Source of the DNA: CAZLYK01 sp964563495
GTDB taxonomy: Bacteria; Acidobacteriota; Blastocatellia; RBC074
Reading direction: 5' to 3'
DNA length: 52,002 nucleotides
Assembly (NCBI GenBank): GCA_964563495.1
Contig: CAZLYK010000025.1
Coordinates: forward strand, 1-52,002
In this document: piece by piece, positions 34,423-42,915 of the stretch
Numbering within the stretch: position 1 is the first letter of the stretch
Layout of the letters: every line of letters begins with the position of its first letter
Notes under the pieces: generated by a model
Told to the model about the DNA's origin: nothing
Databases searched by the model: none
Seen by the model: only the letters and a program-made list of their open reading frames with translations
Translations under genes and position numbers: made by a program

Positions 34423-34468
34423 TTTCATGCCGGTGCGACCGCGAGGACGCGGTCGCACCGGCATGAAA
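34423..34468. repeat. Perfect 20-bp palindrome between peptidase and acylase genes
   Basis: The arms 34423-34442 and 34449-34468 are perfectly complementary around a six-base loop (GAGGAC). No T-tract follows on either strand. It sits 14 bases before the acylase ATG, so it would place a strong hairpin next to that gene's ribosome-binding site. It is a REP-like element or a translational control hairpin. Confidence 0.85.
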
Positions 34469-34481
34469 TCGGAGAGACGAA

Positions 34482-36680
34482 ATGAATAAACAGATTATCC
34501 ATCTCGCGGGCTTGATAATTCTGGCTTCGATAGTACTCGCCGTGGCCGGACACGAACTCCTGACCGCCACGGCTGCGAAGAAGTCGCTCGCCGATCAGGC
34601 GGTGATCCGGCGCGACACCTACGGCGTGCCGCACATTCTGGCCGAGACCGAAGAGGCGGCGGCGTACGCGATGGGGTATGCACAGGCCGAAGATCACGCG
34701 GTCGAGATTGCCCGACGATACCTGAGCGCGCGCGGTGAAGAGGCGAAATACACGGGCGCCGGCGTCGAGAGCGATTTCGATTCCAAACGCTACGGCATCC
34801 ACGAAATCGCACGGAAGAATTTTGACAAGCTCAGCCCGCTCATGCAGCGGATCATGAAGGCATTTGCGGGCGGCTTTAATCGTTATGTCGAAAAGAATCG
34901 CAAGGATCTACCCGCGTGGATCCCGCCGTTTGACGGCACGGATGTACTGGCACGCTGCCGGCAGGAGGTCTTTCGCTTCAGCTTCAATCGCGAAAATCTG
35001 ATTGGCCGGATTCAGCAGAAATATCCCGCTCAATCGAAGCCGACGTTGCTCGAAAATCCTCAACCGGAGTTCGCCGGCGAAGAGAATCTGGAAGGTTCGA
35101 ATATGTGGAGCATCGCCGGATCGAGGACCACGTCGGGCAGGCCCATCCTGCTTGGTAATCCGCATCAGGGCTGGGCGGTGCTCTACTGGGAAGCGCACGT
35201 GAGAGTCCCCGGCAAGATCGATCTCTTCGGGACAACCTACGCCGGGTTGCCGGTCCTCCGGCACGGCTTCAATCAGACGCTGGGCTGGACGCACACGGTC
35301 AACAACATCGACCCCGAAGATGTCTACGCGCTCAGGCTTGATCCGAACCGTACCGGCCATTATTTGTTCGACGGCAAGTCGATGCCGCTGGTCAAGAAGG
35401 GGATCACGATTGAGGTCAAACAAGCGGCTGGTTCAATCGAGACCGTGGGGCGCGAGTATTGGGTATCGCATCTCGGCCCGGTGATTCACCGAACCGCGGA
35501 CAAAGTATTTGCGATCAAGTCTTCGATCATCGAAGAGGTCCGCTTCTTTGAGCAGTGGTACGCCATGGGCAAAGCGCGAAATTGGCGGGAGTTTTATGCA
35601 GCCCTCGAGATGAACGTCCTGCCGATGTTCAATACGACCTATGCGGATGTCGATGGCAACACTTTCTACCTGTGGGCCGCCATGCTGCCAAAACGTTTGG
35701 ACGATGGGATGGATTACCGCCTCGACGTGCCGGGGGAGACGAGTAAATACGTCTGGACCAGGTTTCACCCGGTGGAAGAGTTGCCGCAATTGCTCAATCC
35801 AAAAGGCGGGTATTTGCAGAATTGCAACAGCGCGCCGTGGTGGACGTCGCTGCGCGATCCGCTCGATCCGAAAAAGTATCCTTCCTATATCGAACCGGGA
35901 GTGGGTTTGAGTCTGCGTTCGCAGATCTCCTTGGAAATGCTCGAAGGACAGGATAAGTTTTCGTTGCAGGATGTCATGCGCTTGAAGTTCAACACGAAGA
36001 TGCTGCTCGCAGACCGCGTCAAACCCGATCTGATCAAGGCGATCAAACAAACCCAAAATCCACCGGAAGATTTGAAACGAGGGCTGGCCGTCATCGAGGC
36101 CTGGGACAACCGGACGTCGGCTGAGAGCCGCGGTGGTGTGCTCTTCCAGCGATTCTGGGATACATACATGGTCGCGGTCAAACAGCCATACGCCGTCGCC
36201 TGGGATGCCAAGAGTCCGGCAAAGACCCCTTACGGACTTTCCGACACGGCCCTCGCCGTCAAGCATTTTGAAGACGCCGTCCGCTGGACGAGACAAACTT
36301 TCGGTTCTGAAACCGTCGCGTGGGGCGATGTCCACCGCATCAGGCTTGGCGATCTGGATCTGCCGGCTACCGGCGCGAGCGGTAATTACGGCCTCTTTCG
36401 CGTCGCGGGTTTTGGCCAGGCGCCGGACGGAAAGCGCGTCATGGGTACGATCGAGCGCGGTAAGCAAATGGTCGGCGGCGGCGATGGCTGGACCTTCGCA
36501 GTCGAATTCTCCAAACCCGTCTTGGCTTATTCACTGACCGGATACGGCCAGACGACCAATCCAGCCTCGAAACACAGCACGGACCAGGCGAGGCTGTTCG
36601 CAAATCATCAATACAAACGCGCCTGGTTTGACGAGGCCGAGATCAAAGCCAATCTCGAGCGAGAATACCGGCCGGAATAG
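34482..36680 (+). CDS. Penicillin acylase family N-terminal-nucleophile hydrolase
   Basis: This is 732 residues with a signal or anchor helix (about 8-23). The precursor would cleave itself between G205 and S206 in the EGSNMWSIAGSRT motif, freeing Ser206 as the catalytic N-terminus of the beta chain. Other family marks are the VIRRDTYGVPHI start and the HLGPVI, YTDVDGNTFYLWA-like and NPHQGW segments. Such enzymes hydrolyse N-acyl bonds in penicillins, acyl-homoserine lactones or lipopeptides; the substrate is not predictable here. GGAG precedes the ATG. It ends the four-gene exported group. Confidence 0.92.
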   Translation: MNKQIIHLAGLIILASIVLAVAGHELLTATAAKKSLADQAVIRRDTYGVPHILAETEEAAAYAMGYAQAEDHAVEIARRYLSARGEEAKYTGAGVESDFDSKRYGIHEIARKNFDKLSPLMQRIMKAFAGGFNRYVEKNRKDLPAWIPPFDGTDVLARCRQEVFRFSFNRENLIGRIQQKYPAQSKPTLLENPQPEFAGEENLEGSNMWSIAGSRTTSGRPILLGNPHQGWAVLYWEAHVRVPGKIDLFGTTYAGLPVLRHGFNQTLGWTHTVNNIDPEDVYALRLDPNRTGHYLFDGKSMPLVKKGITIEVKQAAGSIETVGREYWVSHLGPVIHRTADKVFAIKSSIIEEVRFFEQWYAMGKARNWREFYAALEMNVLPMFNTTYADVDGNTFYLWAAMLPKRLDDGMDYRLDVPGETSKYVWTRFHPVEELPQLLNPKGGYLQNCNSAPWWTSLRDPLDPKKYPSYIEPGVGLSLRSQISLEMLEGQDKFSLQDVMRLKFNTKMLLADRVKPDLIKAIKQTQNPPEDLKRGLAVIEAWDNRTSAESRGGVLFQRFWDTYMVAVKQPYAVAWDAKSPAKTPYGLSDTALAVKHFEDAVRWTRQTFGSETVAWGDVHRIRLGDLDLPATGASGNYGLFRVAGFGQAPDGKRVMGTIERGKQMVGGGDGWTFAVEFSKPVLAYSLTGYGQTTNPASKHSTDQARLFANHQYKRAWFDEAEIKANLEREYRPE

Positions 36681-37142
36681 TGATTTTTAATCAAAGTTTG
36701 TCGACCATGAACCCCCAAATTCCCTGGGGGCAAACGTGCTTTTGCCATAAATCACCCAACACCCCCGTCAAGCCACTTGCACCGATTAAATTGATAAGGT
36801 AGCATTGGTTCATCAACGAGCAACAATATTGAGTTGTAATCGCTGAGGCGCCGAGCTTGAGCGCCAGTGCTGATTCCCGCAAAGTTCCTCCGTTGATCTC
36901 TCGTGGGGAAGTTCTCAAATCCGCGTTTAGTGAAGAGCAGCATTGCCTGTCTCAATCCGGTCTGATGATTGAGCGTCAATTTCCAGGACTCGAAACTCAG
37001 TTTTGATCGCGCGGGCCACCTACGTGGACAAATTTTTTGAAAACGCCTGGCTGGAACTTAGTGCTGAGGCTCCCGGTATTCGGGCAGAGGGTCAGACTGT
37101 CCGCATCATTTACCATGTGCCCTCGAAGGAGGAGAAGAAAAA
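36681..37142 (+). other. Unassigned 460-bp region with coding-like fragments
   Basis: Base composition is lower in GC than in the neighbours. A small hairpin CCCCCA-TGGGGG (36712-36730) follows the acylase gene. On the plus strand one frame is open from 36833 to 37006 (reads FSEEQHCLSQSGLMIERQF), and the next frame is open from 36973 to 37146 (reads TYVDKFFENAWLELSAEAP, ending VPSKEEKKK). A single frameshift would join them. The second stop overlaps the Hfq-like GTG start as GTGA. Minus-strand frames here show no recognisable protein. It could be a decayed or frameshifted gene. Confidence 0.3.
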
Positions 37143-37520
37143 GTGAACCGAAAATTGATTCGCACAACCTTAGCTGAAGTCAAAGAAAGAGAAATGCAGG
37201 CGCAGCAACAGCGCCGTGCGCCTGAGCCGGCTCCGGCTGCGCCGTCACAAATGTCGGCGCAGGCGATGCAGGCAAAGAAGAAGATTCCACCGGAACAGAC
37301 CAACGCCGAAAGTTTCTATTACAAAAAGCAGATGGATGCCCACACTCCGATGGTCATCGTTTTGCAGGATAACGAAAAACTTGCCGGCACTATCGAATGG
37401 TACGATAAGAACAGCATCAAGCTGCATCGTCAGGAAGGTCCGAATCTTCTCATCCTCAAGCACAATATCAAATATATGTATAAGGATGAGAGTGAGGACG
37501 ATGATGAGAGAGAAGGCTAG
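37143..37520 (+). CDS. hfq: Hfq-like Sm-fold RNA-binding protein
   Basis: This is 125 residues with a GTG start. Residues 1-55 are a basic, Gln/Ala/Pro-rich extension. Residues 57-115 resemble Hfq: the first helix ESFYYKKQMDAHTPMVIVLQD, GTIEWYDKNSIKL in place of the FDQFVVLL strand, and LLILKHNIKYMYK in place of the Sm2 YKHAIST. It has an acidic tail (DESEDDDEREG). GGAGGAG lies within the last codons of the upstream frame, whose TGA overlaps the start. Hfq pairs small RNAs with mRNAs; the divergent faces here leave RNA specificity open. I recall similar extended forms in Acidobacteria. pdxA follows closely. Confidence 0.75.
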   Translation: MNRKLIRTTLAEVKEREMQAQQQRRAPEPAPAAPSQMSAQAMQAKKKIPPEQTNAESFYYKKQMDAHTPMVIVLQDNEKLAGTIEWYDKNSIKLHRQEGPNLLILKHNIKYMYKDESEDDDEREG

Positions 37521-37553
37521 ACCTTCAAGGCTTGATTGCTGGTCTGGTCAACT

Positions 37554-38591
37554 ATGGCTGAGCTGAACGGGAGCAAGGCGGTGCGGCCCAGGCCGCGGAT
37601 CGGGATTACGATCGGTGACCCGGCCGGTATCGGACCCGAAGTCTCACTCAAGGCCGTCGCCAGTCCGAATGTCCTTGCCGCCTGCACCCCCATCATTATT
37701 GGTGACGCACATTATCTAGCTTACTGGTCAGAAAAATTTGATCTCCCCGGCGGAATCGATTATCTGGATGCCGGCGAGCGCCTCCCCAAAGACCTCGACC
37801 GGCCGGTAATTTTCAACCTCGGCAATATTCCGGGTCCGGTCCAGTCGTTGACCATGGGGAAAGAACAGGCCTGGTGCGGCAAAGCCGCCGCCGAGTATAT
37901 AGAGGCCGCCGTGCGGTTATGCCTGGGGGGCGAAATCGACGCCATCTCCACGGCGCCAATCAATAAAAAATCGTTATCGCTGGCCGGCTATCCTTTTCCG
38001 GGTCATACCGAATTTCTAGCCCATTTGACCGGGACCGATGATTTCGCCATGACCTTTATCTCGCCGGCGCTACGAGTTGCCCTGCTGACCACCCACATCC
38101 CGCTCAACAAAGTACCGAGCTTTGTCAACAAGGCCGATCTGGTCCGTCTGGTCCGGCTGATTGACCGGGAATTTAGACGACTGGGCTTCGATTATCCTCG
38201 GATCGCCGTAGCCGCGCTCAATCCGCACGGCGGTGAGGGCCGCATGTTTGGCGCTGAAGAGGAGACCGAGATGGTTCCCGCAATCGAGACCTGCCGCCGG
38301 CAGTACGGAATCGAGGTCTCGGGGCCCCATTCGGGCGACACCGTCTTCCTCCGCGCCTCCCGCGGCGAGTTCGATATCGTTCTCTCTTGTTACCACGATC
38401 AGGGCCTGATCCCGATCAAATGCCTCGCTTTTGGCGAGGCGGTCAACCTGACAATCGGTCTCCCGTTTATCCGAACCTCTGTCGATCACGGCACTGCCTT
38501 CGATATCGCCGGGCAGGGAAAAGCCGATCCCTCCAGCATGATCACCGCCATCAATCTGGCGGCAGAGCTCTTTAACCGCTCACTCAATTAG
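37554..38591 (+). CDS. pdxA: 4-hydroxythreonine-4-phosphate dehydrogenase PdxA
   Basis: This 345-residue NAD- and metal-dependent enzyme belongs to the DXP-dependent pyridoxal phosphate pathway. Motifs are IGITIGDPAGIGPE, PINKKSL, PFPGHTEFLA (metal His), NPHGGEGRMFGAEE, YHDQGLIPIKCLAF (metal His) and TSVDHGTAFDIAG. I chose ATG 37554, since the upstream TTG at 37536 has no advantage. It lies 33 bases after the Hfq-like gene. PdxJ is not in the window. Confidence 0.96.
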   Translation: MAELNGSKAVRPRPRIGITIGDPAGIGPEVSLKAVASPNVLAACTPIIIGDAHYLAYWSEKFDLPGGIDYLDAGERLPKDLDRPVIFNLGNIPGPVQSLTMGKEQAWCGKAAAEYIEAAVRLCLGGEIDAISTAPINKKSLSLAGYPFPGHTEFLAHLTGTDDFAMTFISPALRVALLTTHIPLNKVPSFVNKADLVRLVRLIDREFRRLGFDYPRIAVAALNPHGGEGRMFGAEEETEMVPAIETCRRQYGIEVSGPHSGDTVFLRASRGEFDIVLSCYHDQGLIPIKCLAFGEAVNLTIGLPFIRTSVDHGTAFDIAGQGKADPSSMITAINLAAELFNRSLN

Positions 38592-38664
38592 GTCGCCACA
38601 CCGAAAAATGGAGAGGATGAACGATCTGTCCACCCCGTCCACCCTTCGGTCCGAAAGGCATGAT

Positions 38665-39352
38665 TCAGCGACGGCGGGCAGCCTTCTTAACGGCCTTTTT
38701 CGTCATCTTTTTTGCCGTTTTCTTGGCAGCCTTCCTGGCNNNNNNNNNNNNNNNNNNNNNNNNNNNNNNNNNNNNNNNNNNNNNNNNNNNNNNNNNNNNN
38801 NNNNNNNNNNNNNNNNNNNNNNNNNNNNNNNNNNNNNNNTTTAGCCGCCTTCTTGGCCGCTTTTTTGGCTGCTTTCTTTGCGGGCTTGCTCGGTTTGGCC
38901 TTAGGTTCGGCTTTGGGAGCAGCAATTTCTGCGATCGGGGGTTCGGCGATCGGCACAGCCGCCGGTTTTGGCGCCTCTGGCGCTGGAGCGACGGGGACGG
39001 GAACCGGGACGGGTTCCGCACCTTTGGCTATCGGCGGCGCTCCAGCTTTTTCTCTTTCCCCCTCTGCTTCATCGCCATTGTCATCAGACTGATTTCGAAT
39101 CCAGGAGGGACGATCGGAATCAACGATCAAGTCATCTTCCTCATCTTCTTCGATCTCGAAATCATCGTCATCATCGTCATCGTCTTCACGGTCGTCATAA
39201 TCCCATGGGTCACGATCGTCATCGTCAAATTGCAGCGAATAGCCCTTTTCGTCGCTGTCTCGTCCAACTGCGGCATAGCTTTTGGGTGACAGTTCATCCG
39301 GTTCAAAGTCCGCAGGGTTGAATTGATTTTTCAGATCTTCGTTCTTAACCAT
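38665..39352 (-). CDS. Acidic protein with lysine/alanine-rich histone-H1-like tail (interrupted by gap)
   Basis: The N-terminal part (MVKNEDLKNQFNPADF) leads into a very acidic stretch (runs of Asp at about 45-75), a Pro/Ala linker (PVPVPVPVAPAPEAPKP), and KPAKKAAKKAAKKAAK-type repeats. After the assembly gap another frame continues KAAKKTAKKMTKKAVKKA and ends RRR-stop at 38665. The two sides are out of frame across 100 N, so the gap length is arbitrary and the true tail length is unknown. AGGAGG precedes the ATG at 39352. The tail would bind DNA or RNA as in bacterial H1-like proteins, while the acidic head may bind basic proteins. The specific role is unknown. Confidence 0.75.
38740..38839. 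other. Assembly gap of 100 N
   Basis: Exactly 100 unknown bases lie within a lysine/alanine repeat-coding tract, the usual placeholder for a gap of unknown size. The repeats themselves probably broke the assembly. Confidence 0.98.
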
Positions 39353-39468
39353 TGTTTCCTCCTTGATGGCCTTCAGAATCAGCCTCTGCATTAATGCCTT
39401 TGCCTTAACGCCTCTGCTCGAATAGTTGATCCTCTCAATAATGGTTTTACTGCTGGAAAATCGCGGGG

Positions 39469-39477
39469 ATTATAGCA
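39469..39477 (-). promoter_or_regulatory. Extended -10 promoter TGCTATAAT for the acidic/lysine-rich gene
   Basis: The minus strand reads TGCTATAAT about 120 bases before the ATG at 39352, identical to the element at 3697-3705. A TTGACA lies upstream but 23 bases away, which is too far. The region 39353-39624 contains no other feature I can support. Confidence 0.5.
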
Positions 39478-39624
39478 CGTTGATTTAGGGCCGCCACTGT
39501 CAAATGCGGGCGTAAAAAAGGGAAACCAGTAATTCACCGATCGCGGTATTTCTTATTCCGCATTCTGAAATCTCAATGCTACAATGGCGCGACTTCCGCT
39601 ACTGAAGCTGAAGGTGAAAAAGAG

Positions 39625-40719
39625 ATGAAGGATGAAAAAATCGGAGTTGGGTTGATCGGAACCGGATTTGCGCGGAGTGCGCAGGCGCCGGCTTTTCGTG
39701 TCTGTGAAGGCGCGGAACTGGTCGCCGTTTGCAGCGGCCAATATGAAAACGCCACGGCCGTCGCCGAGGAATTCGATATCCCGCACGCCTGCGAGAGCTA
39801 CGAGCAATTGCTGGCGCTGGAGGAAGTTACGCTGGTGGTCGTCTCGACGCCGCCCTTTCTGCACCACCCGATCACGCTGGCCGCGATCGACGCCGGCAAG
39901 CATGTGATCTGCGAGAAGCCGATGGCCATGAATGCGGGTCAAGCTCGGGAAATGGCCGAACGCGCGGCATCCCGCCCGAACCAATTGGCGATCATCGATC
40001 ACGAGCTGCGATTCAATCCGACCTGGCGCCGGATGAAGGAGCTGGTCGATGGCGGATTTCTGGGTGAGCTTCACCATGTTGGTGTGACGATCTCGACCGG
40101 GTTTCGGCATTCGTCGCAGCGCCCCTGGAACTGGTGGTCACGTAAATCCGCCGGCGGGGGGTTGCTCGGAGCGCTCGGCTCACACGCGATCGACGCGATC
40201 CGCTGGATGTTCGGCGAGATAGACGCGGTTTGCGGAACCGTGGCGACGATGGTCCCGCAGCGCAAAGACCCCAAAACCGGCGAGATGAAACCCAACGAGA
40301 CCGACGACTATTGTTCGTTCCTGATCCGGTTTGCGCCGAACAACGGGCGGGTATCCCACGGTGTGGTCCTGCTCTCAGCGCTCTATATCAGCGGCGGCAA
40401 GAACCAGATCACGGCGGTTGGCAGCAATGGGACGCTGGTCCTCGACAGCGATGAGGTGCTGCTTGGCGCCATGGGGTACAACCATCAATTTGAGGATATG
40501 TCTCTCGCCGATCGAGCCCGCGAAATCTCGGTCATCCCCGACAATATCTGGGCGCGTTCGTTCTATCACCTGGCTCGCGAAACGGTTCAGGCTTTGCGCG
40601 AGGATCGAACCGAGATCGCTCACGCGGCCGCCTTCGCCGATGGCCTGCATTGCCAGGAGGTGATCGACGCTGTTTTACGCTCACAGGAAGAGCAGCGTTG
40701 GATTGCCGTCCGTGATTGA
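39625..40719 (+). CDS. Gfo/Idh/MocA-family NAD(P)-dependent oxidoreductase
   Basis: This is 364 residues. The Rossmann loop is GLIGTGFARSAQAPAF (8-23), followed by CEKPMAMN, whose EKP lysine is the family's catalytic base. The C-terminal alpha/beta domain includes GGGLLGALGSHAIDAIRWM with the conserved His. Members act on sugars, inositols and similar polyols; the substrate cannot be named. It is a single gene after a 270-base gap, with GAAGGTGA before the ATG. The stop codon lies in a short hairpin (40713-40732). Confidence 0.92.
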   Translation: MKDEKIGVGLIGTGFARSAQAPAFRVCEGAELVAVCSGQYENATAVAEEFDIPHACESYEQLLALEEVTLVVVSTPPFLHHPITLAAIDAGKHVICEKPMAMNAGQAREMAERAASRPNQLAIIDHELRFNPTWRRMKELVDGGFLGELHHVGVTISTGFRHSSQRPWNWWSRKSAGGGLLGALGSHAIDAIRWMFGEIDAVCGTVATMVPQRKDPKTGEMKPNETDDYCSFLIRFAPNNGRVSHGVVLLSALYISGGKNQITAVGSNGTLVLDSDEVLLGAMGYNHQFEDMSLADRAREISVIPDNIWARSFYHLARETVQALREDRTEIAHAAAFADGLHCQEVIDAVLRSQEEQRWIAVRD

Positions 40720-40936
40720 GAGTCCTCAATCAGGGGCTGCCTGCCCGGCCCTCACTCTGATTTATTCCGTCCCCCGTCTGCTTGCCACCAGGCCTTACTG
40801 AAATTTAGCTTGACGGTTGGAACGGGAGCGCTTTTTTGGTATATACTCGCTATCTTTGTTCAGACCGCCTGGGAGCTTAACCAAGCCGAGCCGGGCGTCC
40901 CCAAATATTCAAATTTGTTCAGGGAGTAAATGATTT

Positions 40937-41146
40937 ATGGCAACCGTTAAACGTTACAGTGTATTCTGCCCCAAGTGCAATCACAAATTCCCGGTCTTCG
41001 CCACGCTCCATCACTCGATCAATGTCGATGATTGGATGAAAGAGAAGTCCGAGAATCATGACTGTAAAAGCTACGCCGATCAATTGGCGAAAGAGCGCGC
41101 TCCTCGCCCGGTCAACCCGATCAAGGCTTCAAAGAAGGGCGCATAG
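40937..41146 (+). CDS. Small Cys-containing protein upstream of the CDGSH gene
   Basis: This is 69 residues: MATVKRYSVFCPKCNHKFPV at the start, then HH, HDC and a basic tail. The CPKC plus HH/HDC spacing could bind one zinc, but I do not recognise a family. AGGGAG lies before the ATG. Its TAG is one base before the CDGSH-protein ATG, so the two are co-translated. A promoter-like TTGGAA-17-TATATA lies at 40817-40845. Confidence 0.75.
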   Translation: MATVKRYSVFCPKCNHKFPVFATLHHSINVDDWMKEKSENHDCKSYADQLAKERAPRPVNPIKASKKGA

Positions 41147-41147
41147 T

Positions 41148-41378
41148 ATGGCGACAAAAATCACGGTCAACAAGAATGGTTCGTTGAAGGTCGAAGGGGA
41201 GGTCGAGCTGTTCGACCCGAACGGCAACAAATATGATCTGGCGGGCCGGACAGTGATCGGTTTGTGCCGTTGCGGGCAGAGCAACAACAAGCCTTTCTGC
41301 GACGGGTCGCACGCGCGCTGCGGGTTTGAGTCTGAAGTCGTAGCCACGGTGCTGCCCGCGCCGAAACCAAAGGCTTAG
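41148..41378 (+). CDS. CDGSH iron-sulfur domain protein
   Basis: This is a 76-residue protein with the mitoNEET-type cluster motif CRCGQSNNKPFCDGSH (three Cys and one His holding a 2Fe-2S cluster). The fold is otherwise short beta strands (ITVNKNGSLKVEGEVELFD). Bacterial single-CDGSH proteins are small electron-transfer or cluster-handling proteins. I chose ATG 41148, one base after the upstream stop. The frame is open further upstream but overlaps the preceding gene. Confidence 0.92.
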   Translation: MATKITVNKNGSLKVEGEVELFDPNGNKYDLAGRTVIGLCRCGQSNNKPFCDGSHARCGFESEVVATVLPAPKPKA

Positions 41379-41427
41379 CCGGGGGATAAGATCAGGATAT
41401 CAAGAGAAGAAGCAGGACTACTCAACC

Positions 41428-42576
41428 ATGACTAAACCAGCATCCACAGCCGGCGCCGGTTTGCGGGACGTGGTCGCCGCGCCGAGCAGCATCTGTTTCA
41501 TAGACGGCGATCAGGGCATTCTCGTATACAGTGGGTATAACATCCACGAATTGGCGCTCAACTCGACCTTTGAAGAGGTGATCTTCCTACTCTGGCACGG
41601 GCGGTTGCCGAAGCGGGCCGAGCTTGACGAGCTGAATGCCGCGCTGGTCGCCAATCGCCGACTGCAGCCCGAGATCCTCGCCCTTTTGAACTCTTTCCCG
41701 CACGCTGCGGTTCCGATGGATGCGCTCCGGACGGCCGTCTCCGCGCTGGCCTTCTTCGATCCCGAGAAGGGAAACAATACGGTCGAGGCGCGCCGTTGCC
41801 AGGCGATTCGTCTGACGGCCCAGATGGCCACGATCGTGGCCGCGATCGACCGCATCCGAAACGGCAAGGAACCTCTCGATCCCAAACCTGAGCTCTCACA
41901 CGCCGCCAATTTTCTTTACATGCTCAACGGGAGAGAGCCGCTCGACGTTGAGGCTCAGGCATTTGACATCGCGCTGATCCTGCACGCCGACCACGAATTC
42001 AACGCCTCGACCTTCGCCGCGCGCGTCACGGCCGGGACTCTTGCCGATTTCTACGCGGCAATCACCTCGGCGATCGGCGCGCTCTCGGGGCCGCTTCACG
42101 GCGGCGCAAACGAGCAGGTCATGAAGATGCTGCTCGAGGTTGGCTCACTCGATAACGTCGACCGGTTCGTCGAAAAGAAGCTCGCCGCCGGCGAAAAGTT
42201 CATGGGGATCGGACACGCCGTTTATCGGACCGAGGATCCGCGCGCTACCCACCTGCGCAAGATGTCTCAGGAGATCGGCAAGCGCCAGGGTGACACAAAA
42301 TGGTTCGATATTTCCCGCCGGATCGAGGATCTGGTTGTCGCCGAGATGGAGAAGAGGCAGAAACCGATTCGCGCCAACGTCGATTTCTACTCGGCGTCGA
42401 CCTATTACATGCTCGGCATCCCGATGGATCTTTACACGCCTATCTTTGCCGTCAGCCGCATCTCCGGCTGGGCCGCCCACGTGCTCGAGCAGTACTCGAA
42501 CAACAAATTGATCCGTCCCCGCTCGGAATACCTGGGCGAGATGGATCTGAAGTACGTTCCGATCGAGCAAAGATAG
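41428..42576 (+). CDS. gltA: Citrate synthase family enzyme
   Basis: This 382-residue enzyme condenses acetyl-CoA with oxaloacetate. The catalytic triad lies in SGPLHGGANEQ (His), GIGHAVYRTEDPRA (His) and NVDFYSAS (Asp). The short form of about 380 residues resembles the type I dimeric enzymes of Gram-positives and archaea, a group that also includes 2-methylcitrate synthases, so activity with propionyl-CoA cannot be ruled out. The gene follows the CDGSH gene by 49 bases and precedes the glutaredoxin gene by 11 bases. Confidence 0.94.
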   Translation: MTKPASTAGAGLRDVVAAPSSICFIDGDQGILVYSGYNIHELALNSTFEEVIFLLWHGRLPKRAELDELNAALVANRRLQPEILALLNSFPHAAVPMDALRTAVSALAFFDPEKGNNTVEARRCQAIRLTAQMATIVAAIDRIRNGKEPLDPKPELSHAANFLYMLNGREPLDVEAQAFDIALILHADHEFNASTFAARVTAGTLADFYAAITSAIGALSGPLHGGANEQVMKMLLEVGSLDNVDRFVEKKLAAGEKFMGIGHAVYRTEDPRATHLRKMSQEIGKRQGDTKWFDISRRIEDLVVAEMEKRQKPIRANVDFYSASTYYMLGIPMDLYTPIFAVSRISGWAAHVLEQYSNNKLIRPRSEYLGEMDLKYVPIEQR

Positions 42577-42587
42577 CGAGGTCATCA

Positions 42588-42806
42588 ATGGCAAATGTGA
42601 TCATTTACACCAAACCCGGGTGTCCGTACTGCGCCAAAGCCATGGCCTGGTACAGGGAGCGGGGAATCGCTTTTGACGAACGCAATGCGCAGGACAACCT
42701 GGGCTACCGCCGGGAGATGTTCAGTTATTCAGATAATGATCCGACTGTCCCGGTCATCGTGGTGGATGGAAAACTCAAACAGATCGGTTGGGAAGGTCGC
42801 GGCTGA
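42588..42806 (+). CDS. Glutaredoxin-like thiol-disulfide protein
   Basis: This is 72 residues: VIIYTKPGCPYCAKAMAWYR with a CPYC active site, then TVPVIVVDGK with the cis-proline, and a WEGRG end. It is shorter than E. coli Grx1 and closer to NrdH or Grx3-type proteins. It reduces disulfides or handles iron-sulfur clusters; the CDGSH protein two genes upstream fits the latter idea. GAGG lies eight bases before the ATG. The upstream open frame over the citrate synthase gene is a shadow. Confidence 0.9.
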   Translation: MANVIIYTKPGCPYCAKAMAWYRERGIAFDERNAQDNLGYRREMFSYSDNDPTVPVIVVDGKLKQIGWEGRG

Positions 42807-42880
42807 ACGGTCCATTGAGTCAACCGTGAGTTGACCGGTCAAGACGGAACAACAAGATAGCGCCCTGTTCGATCCCGAAC

Positions 42881-42900
42881 AAATCCTGTCAATCCTGTCC
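42881..42900. repeat. Partial GACAGGATT-family arm, copy E
   Basis: AAATCCTGTCAATCCTGTCC is the reverse complement of the family word found at 45454 and lies just before the P1 peptidase gene. No partner arm is visible. Confidence 0.5.
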
Positions 42901-42915
42901 ACGAGGGAGCCTTCC

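Noticed and set aside
34425..34802. 125-residue minus-strand ORF near the acylase start
   Set aside because: It starts within the acylase gene and ends in the palindrome, with no independent support.
36691..36979. Minus-strand ORFs of 75 residues in the unassigned region
   Set aside because: Considered as a remnant of a four-helix-bundle intervening-sequence protein, but the similarity is too weak to claim.
38740..38839. The N tract read as part of a continuous protein
   Set aside because: The frame differs on the two sides, so the placeholder length cannot be real.
40713..40732. TGATTGAG-AGTC-CTCAATCA hairpin over the oxidoreductase stop codon
   Set aside because: It is short, AT-rich and without a T-tract; it may be chance and is not called as a terminator.
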